Shown one piece after another: positions 20,988 to 24,270 of a stretch of 24,270 nt of DNA. The first letter of the stretch is position 1, and the number at the start of each line of letters is the position of its first letter. The notes under the pieces are model-generated. The model did not search any database and was not told the DNA's origin. It worked only from the letters and a program-made list of their open reading frames with translations. The DNA is from Streptomyces griseus subsp. griseus (lineage in GTDB: Bacteria; Actinomycetota; Actinomycetes; Streptomycetales; Streptomycetaceae), in assembly GCF_000720255.1 (NCBI RefSeq), contig NZ_JOJE01000070.1, forward strand, positions 1 through 24,270, written 5' to 3'. The translations under genes were made by a program, and so were the position numbers.

Positions 20988-22622
20988 GTGCACGACGACG
21001 CCCTGATCGCCCGCGCCAAGGCCTGGCTCGCCGAGGACCCCGACGCGGAGACCCGCGCGGAACTCGCCGAGCTCATCGACAGCGGCGCCCACGCGGAACT
21101 CGCCGCCCGTTTCGGCGGCACCCTCCAGTTCGGTACGGCGGGTCTGCGCGGCGAACTCGGTGCCGGACCCATGCGGATGAACCGCTCGGTCGTGATCCGC
21201 GCCGCCGCCGGTCTCGCCGCGTTCCTCAAGAAGCAGGGCCGCACCGACGGTCTCGTCGTGGTCGGCTACGACGCCCGCCACAAGTCCGCCGACTTCGCGC
21301 GGGACACCGCCGCGGTCATGACGGGCGCGGGCCTGCGGGCGGCCGTACTCCCCCGCCCGCTCCCCACCCCCGTACTCGCCTTCGCCGTCAGGCACCTGGG
21401 CGCGGTCGCCGGTGTCGAGGTCACCGCCAGCCACAACCCGCCCCGGGACAACGGCTACAAGGTCTATCTGGGCGACGGCTCCCAGATCGTCCCGCCCGCC
21501 GACGCGGAGATCGCCGCCGAGATCGACGCGATCGGCAGCCTGAACGACGTCCCGCGGCCCGACTCGGGCTGGGAGACCCTCGACGACTCCGTCCTCGACG
21601 CCTACCTCGCCCGCACCGACGCCGTACTGGCCGACGGCTCCCCGCGTACCGCCCGCACCGTCTACACGGCGATGCACGGCGTCGGCAAGGACGTCCTGCT
21701 CGCCGCGTTCGCCCGCGCGGGCTTCCCGGAGCCGGTCCTCGTCACCGAGCAGGCCGAGCCCGACCCGGACTTCCCGACCGTCGCCTTCCCCAACCCGGAA
21801 GAGCCCGGCGCGATGGACCTCGCCTTCGCGAAGGCCCGCGAGACGGACCCGGACCTGATCATCGCCAACGACCCGGACGCCGACCGCTGCGCCGTGGCCG
21901 TGAAGGACGGCGGCGCGTGGCGCATGCTGCGCGGCGACGAGGTCGGCGCGCTCCTCGCCGCCCACCTGGTCGCCCGCGGCGCGCGGGGCACCTTCGCGGA
22001 GTCCATCGTCTCCTCCTCCCTCCTCGGCCGGATCGCCGAGAAGGCCGGGCTGCCGTACGAGGAGACGCTCACCGGCTTCAAGTGGATCGCCCGCGTCGAG
22101 GGCCTGCGCTACGGCTACGAGGAGGCCCTCGGCTACTGCGTCGACCCCGACGGCGTCCGGGACAAGGACGGCATCACCGCGGCCCTCCTCATCACGGAGC
22201 TCGCCTCCGAGCTGAGGGAGCGGGGCCGTACCCTCCTGGACCTCCTCGACGACCTCGCCGTGGAACACGGCCTGCACGCCACCGACCAGCTCTCGGTCCG
22301 GGTCCAGGACCTGTCGGTCATCGCCGACGCCATGACCCGCCTGCGCGAGCAGCCGCCCACCGAGCTCGCGGGCCTGCCGATCACCCTGGCCGAGGACCTG
22401 ACCCGGGGCACCGCCGACCTCCCCCCGACCGACGGCCTCCGCTACACCCTCACCGGCGCCCGGGTCATCGTCCGCCCCAGCGGCACGGAACCCAAGCTCA
22501 AGTGCTACCTGGAAGTGGTCGTCCCGGTCGACTCCCCCACCGCCCTCCCGGCGGCCCGCACCAAGGCGACCGACCTCCTGACCACCATCAAGCGGGACCT
22601 GTCGACCGCAGCCGGTATCTGA
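20988..22622 (+). CDS. Phosphomannomutase/phosphoglucomutase family (possible phosphopentomutase)
   Basis: An alpha-D-phosphohexomutase of 544 residues. All four functional segments are visible: the phosphoserine loop VTASHNPPRDNGYK (Ser148), the metal loop NDPDADRCAV (Asp295, 297, 299), a sugar-binding segment GYEEALGYCVDPDG, and the phosphate-binding RPSGTEPKLK (Arg496). The metal loop reads DPDADR instead of DGDxDR, and the sugar loop is EEALG instead of GExSG. These variants are common in the long PMM/PGM2 type, some of which act on pentose phosphates. Placement after purine nucleoside phosphorylase, as with mycobacterial deoD-pmmB, makes interconversion of ribose 1- and 5-phosphate plausible, but this is inference. 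GTG start at 20988 with GAGAGG 11 nt upstream. A strong hairpin follows the stop. Confidence 0.92.
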   Translation: MHDDALIARAKAWLAEDPDAETRAELAELIDSGAHAELAARFGGTLQFGTAGLRGELGAGPMRMNRSVVIRAAAGLAAFLKKQGRTDGLVVVGYDARHKSADFARDTAAVMTGAGLRAAVLPRPLPTPVLAFAVRHLGAVAGVEVTASHNPPRDNGYKVYLGDGSQIVPPADAEIAAEIDAIGSLNDVPRPDSGWETLDDSVLDAYLARTDAVLADGSPRTARTVYTAMHGVGKDVLLAAFARAGFPEPVLVTEQAEPDPDFPTVAFPNPEEPGAMDLAFAKARETDPDLIIANDPDADRCAVAVKDGGAWRMLRGDEVGALLAAHLVARGARGTFAESIVSSSLLGRIAEKAGLPYEETLTGFKWIARVEGLRYGYEEALGYCVDPDGVRDKDGITAALLITELASELRERGRTLLDLLDDLAVEHGLHATDQLSVRVQDLSVIADAMTRLREQPPTELAGLPITLAEDLTRGTADLPPTDGLRYTLTGARVIVRPSGTEPKLKCYLEVVVPVDSPTALPAARTKATDLLTTIKRDLSTAAGI

Positions 22623-22624
22623 AC

Positions 22625-22650
22625 CGGTGCCCGGTTCCCACCGGGCACCG
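22625..22650 (+). terminator. Mutase gene terminator
   Basis: A perfect 11-bp stem (CGGTGCCCGGT, 22625-22635, with 22640-22650) and a 4-nt loop begin 3 nt after the mutase stop codon. Confidence 0.85.
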
Positions 22651-22687
22651 CCCGAGGAGACCGCTGAACAGACCGCTCACCCGCGCC

Positions 22688-22715
22688 GATCCGGTCGCCT
22701 CCGGGCGACCGGATC
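22688..22715. terminator. Second strong hairpin downstream of the mutase gene
   Basis: A perfect 12-bp stem (GATCCGGTCGCC, 22688-22699, with 22704-22715) and TCCG loop. It may be a backup terminator or the start of a transferred segment, since base composition and gene content change after it. Confidence 0.6.
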
Positions 22716-22894
22716 CGGCCGCCGGTGCCGGGCGGCGACAGCGTGATCGACATGCGGCGCCTTCGAACCTGTGGTCGACTGGAGTACGGGGAAGGCGGGT
22801 TGGGTGCCTTGCCGCAAGGTGCGGACATCTTCGCAGAGCCGCTTCACACGCTGCCCGCGAGGCGCCGCTGCCCGATATCCGGGATGTGGTCTCC

Positions 22895-23431
22895 ATGAAC
22901 ATCCGACGGGCTCTGGCCGCGACCACACCGCTGATGATCGCCGCGGCACTGTGCCTGGGTACTCCGCCGGACACGACGTCGGCAGCGGGAGCAAGCGCTG
23001 CCAGGATGTTCCCCGCGGCGGGCGCGTACGCCACGCAGGGCGCCAGCACCATCATCTCGGACGACGGACGGCTGCAGGTCTCATGGATAGGCAGTCAGGT
23101 GTTCCCCTGGGAAGGCGGCATACCGACACGCTGGCAAGTGGACGTCATTTACCACAACACGTCCGACCACGTTCTCTACTTGACCTGCAAGGGCTGGGAC
23201 ACCGGAAAGGTACGGGAGTACATATCCAGAGGCGGGCGCAACATCGGTCACGTCGAGGCCGAGCACGACCTCTGCAGTGATCACCCCGACTGGAACGCGA
23301 ACCTCAGCCCCAATCACCGCCTCGTCCTCTCGTGGGCCGTGTTCCACAACGTCCCGAGGATCGGCGATCAGGTTTCCTTGCAGTGGGGCACATACGGAAC
23401 CTCCAAGGCTCTCGACCCCTTCGGCCATTGA
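22895..23431 (+). CDS. Secreted protein of unknown function
   Basis: The 178-residue product has a Sec signal peptide (NIRR start, hydrophobic 8-22, probable cleavage near residues 30-37 after ASA); LC at 19-20 does not fit a lipobox. The mature part (about 140 residues) is rich in Trp, Tyr and His and looks all-beta: LQVSWIGSQVF, WQVDVIYHNTS, VLYLTCKGW, HRLVLSWAVFHN, QVSLQWGTYG. Two Cys (98 and 127) could form a disulfide. I recognise no family. Codon choice is less extreme than in the core genes (several A/T third positions), suggesting later acquisition. No strong ribosome binding site precedes the ATG at 22895. The RDD gene follows after 18 nt, so the two probably form an operon. Confidence 0.75.
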   Translation: MNIRRALAATTPLMIAAALCLGTPPDTTSAAGASAARMFPAAGAYATQGASTIISDDGRLQVSWIGSQVFPWEGGIPTRWQVDVIYHNTSDHVLYLTCKGWDTGKVREYISRGGRNIGHVEAEHDLCSDHPDWNANLSPNHRLVLSWAVFHNVPRIGDQVSLQWGTYGTSKALDPFGH

Positions 23432-23449
23432 TCGATAGAGGAGTCGGTC

Positions 23450-24022
23450 ATGGACAAGAATTCCGGTGAGCGGCCGCAGGCCCCTGAAACCATCGAAGGA
23501 ACCAGGTCGGCACCACCACCCCGGTTCGTGCCACCTCCGACACCGGCGGCAGCCGCGCCCCTCGCGGCAACGGCCACGTGCCAGAACTGCGGGCAAGCGG
23601 TCGGGCCGGAACCCTCCTGCCAAACCTGTGGCCAAGTACTCTTCCTGCCGCGCGGGATCCCCCTCGCCACGGTGGGGCTCCGGTTCGGCGGATACCTCCT
23701 GGAGGGTGTACTCATCGTGTGCACTCTGGTGATCGGCTGGTTCGTGTGGGCGTTCATCGTCTTCCAGTACGGCCAGACGCCCGCGAAACAACTGCTCCAC
23801 ATGCGGGTCGTATTCATTCCCGAAGCACGAACAGCCGGCTGGTGGAGGATGTTCTTCCGTGAATTCATCGCGAAGACGATCATCGCCATCCTCGCCAGTT
23901 TCACCCTTCTCATCCCGTACTTCTGGCTGATGTGGGACCGAAATCGCCAGGAGTTGTGGGACAAGATGGCCACCACCCTCGTCGTCAGCGATCCCCAGGA
24001 CCAACTGGCGCCGCGCACCTAA
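23450..24022 (+). CDS. Zinc-ribbon RDD-family membrane protein
   Basis: The 190-residue protein starts with a Pro/Ala-rich disordered segment (1-42), then a zinc ribbon with two CxxC knuckles (CQNC at 44-47, CQTC at 57-60). An RDD-type membrane domain follows, with helices at about 82-105 and 138-160. Between them is the family signature YGQTPAKQLLHMRVV and the Arg-containing WWRMFFREF; after them is the Asp-rich MWDRNRQELWDKMATTLVV. RDD proteins are often linked to transport or membrane stress, but no biochemical role is established for this type. The ATG at 23450 has GAGGAG 6 nt upstream. The TAA stop is at the border of an insertion sequence, so the last residues may not be original. Confidence 0.87.
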   Translation: MDKNSGERPQAPETIEGTRSAPPPRFVPPPTPAAAAPLAATATCQNCGQAVGPEPSCQTCGQVLFLPRGIPLATVGLRFGGYLLEGVLIVCTLVIGWFVWAFIVFQYGQTPAKQLLHMRVVFIPEARTAGWWRMFFREFIAKTIIAILASFTLLIPYFWLMWDRNRQELWDKMATTLVVSDPQDQLAPRT

Positions 24023-24270
24023 GAGGATGTCTCACGTGGCGAGTTTCGCGAGCTTCTTGTAGCAGGTGAGGGCGGCTGCGAGGCCGAGGAAGTGAGATCC
24101 CTTTCGCTCGTACCGGACGGTGAGCCGGCGGAAGCCGAACAGCCAGGCGATCGACCGCTCGATCTTCCAGCGGTGCCGGCCGAGCCGCTCGCTCGGTTCG
24201 ATCCCGGGACGCGCGATGCGCGGGACGAGCCCTCGCTCGCGCAGCCAGGTGAGGTGTTCCCAGCGGGATG
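24023..24270 (-). mobile_element. IS5-type insertion sequence, one end only
   Basis: The sequence from GAGGATGTCTCACG onward carries the 3' end of a DDE transposase gene and continues past the window edge. The preceding CTAA fits the YTAR target used by several IS5-group elements. The other end is not visible, so neither the inverted repeat nor a target duplication can be verified. Confidence 0.7.
24032..24270 (-). CDS. IS5-family transposase, C-terminal part only
   Basis: The 79 complete codons read on the minus strand start SRWEHLTWLRERGL and include GRHRWKIERSIAWLFGFRRL, then VRYERKGSHFLGLAAALTC and KKLAKLAT before the TGA at 24032. HRWKIERS is the C-terminal block of IS5-group transposases, and its Glu is the third acidic residue of the DDE triad. 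The N-terminal part lies beyond the window, so it cannot be said whether the copy is intact or needs a programmed frameshift, as many relatives do. Confidence 0.88.
   Translation of the reverse strand, partial: SRWEHLTWLRERGLVPRIARPGIEPSERLGRHRWKIERSIAWLFGFRRLTVRYERKGSHFLGLAAALTCYKKLAKLAT

Noticed and set aside
20034..22277. 747-codon open frame antisense to deoD and the mutase
   Set aside because: Shadow frame over two well-supported genes, with composition dominated by Gly, Val, Asp and Arg.

Overview
The window is chromosomal DNA of a Streptomyces, or a very close relative. Base composition is very GC-rich, with strong third-position G/C bias in every real gene. GTG starts are frequent, and the genes (hutH, cya, birA, pccB/pccE, maf, accA2, a DeoR regulator, an LpdA-type quinone reductase, a trimeric-type purine nucleoside phosphorylase and a phosphohexomutase) match a conserved core region of Streptomyces chromosomes. 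Part of the order (birA | carboxyltransferase - epsilon subunit - maf - biotin carboxylase ... lpdA ... deoD - phosphomutase) is, from memory, also that of the Mycobacterium tuberculosis Rv3279c-Rv3308 region, so most of the window is old actinobacterial backbone.

Layout. 1-3.6 kb holds a truncated VOC-fold protein and an envelope group: an L,D-transpeptidase lipoprotein, a small acidic unknown protein, a small LAXTG (sortase E-type) surface protein and a second lipoprotein. 3.7-9.4 kb holds histidine ammonia-lyase, a GAF-GGDEF diguanylate cyclase, a crotonase-family enzyme, a proline-rich single-pass membrane protein and the class III adenylate cyclase, so c-di-GMP and cAMP synthesis are encoded about 3 kb apart. 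9.6-16 kb is the acyl-CoA carboxylase region: biotin ligase, divergent pccB-pccE, a 45-residue membrane protein, maf, a 4-TM protein, and the biotin carboxylase/BCCP subunit that the ligase should biotinylate. 16.0-16.9 kb is a gene-free, low-complexity convergent zone with three 35-36 bp repeats and a 120/130 bp tandem duplication that runs into the 3' end of the DeoR gene. 17-22.6 kb holds the DeoR regulator, quinone reductase, a gamma-glutamylcyclotransferase-like protein and the nucleoside-salvage pair deoD-phosphomutase. 22.7-24.27 kb looks accessory: an unknown secreted protein and a zinc-ribbon/RDD membrane protein ending at the edge of an IS5-type insertion sequence cut by the window end.

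The genes form three metabolic themes: propionyl/acetyl-CoA carboxylation with its biotin ligase, histidine and nucleoside salvage, and cell-envelope maintenance, with second-messenger cyclases between them.

The strongest unexpected pattern is regulatory. Ten genes have a -10-like hexamer (TANNNT in nine) ending exactly 6 or 7 nt before the start codon. Most of them have no Shine-Dalgarno sequence, as expected for leaderless mRNAs. No CRISPR array, tRNA, rRNA or biosynthetic cluster was seen. I found no convincing wholly novel multi-gene system; the best candidates for something undescribed are the 16.4-16.9 kb repeat block, the nested palindrome before the 45-aa membrane protein, and the unknown secreted/RDD gene pair beside the IS.
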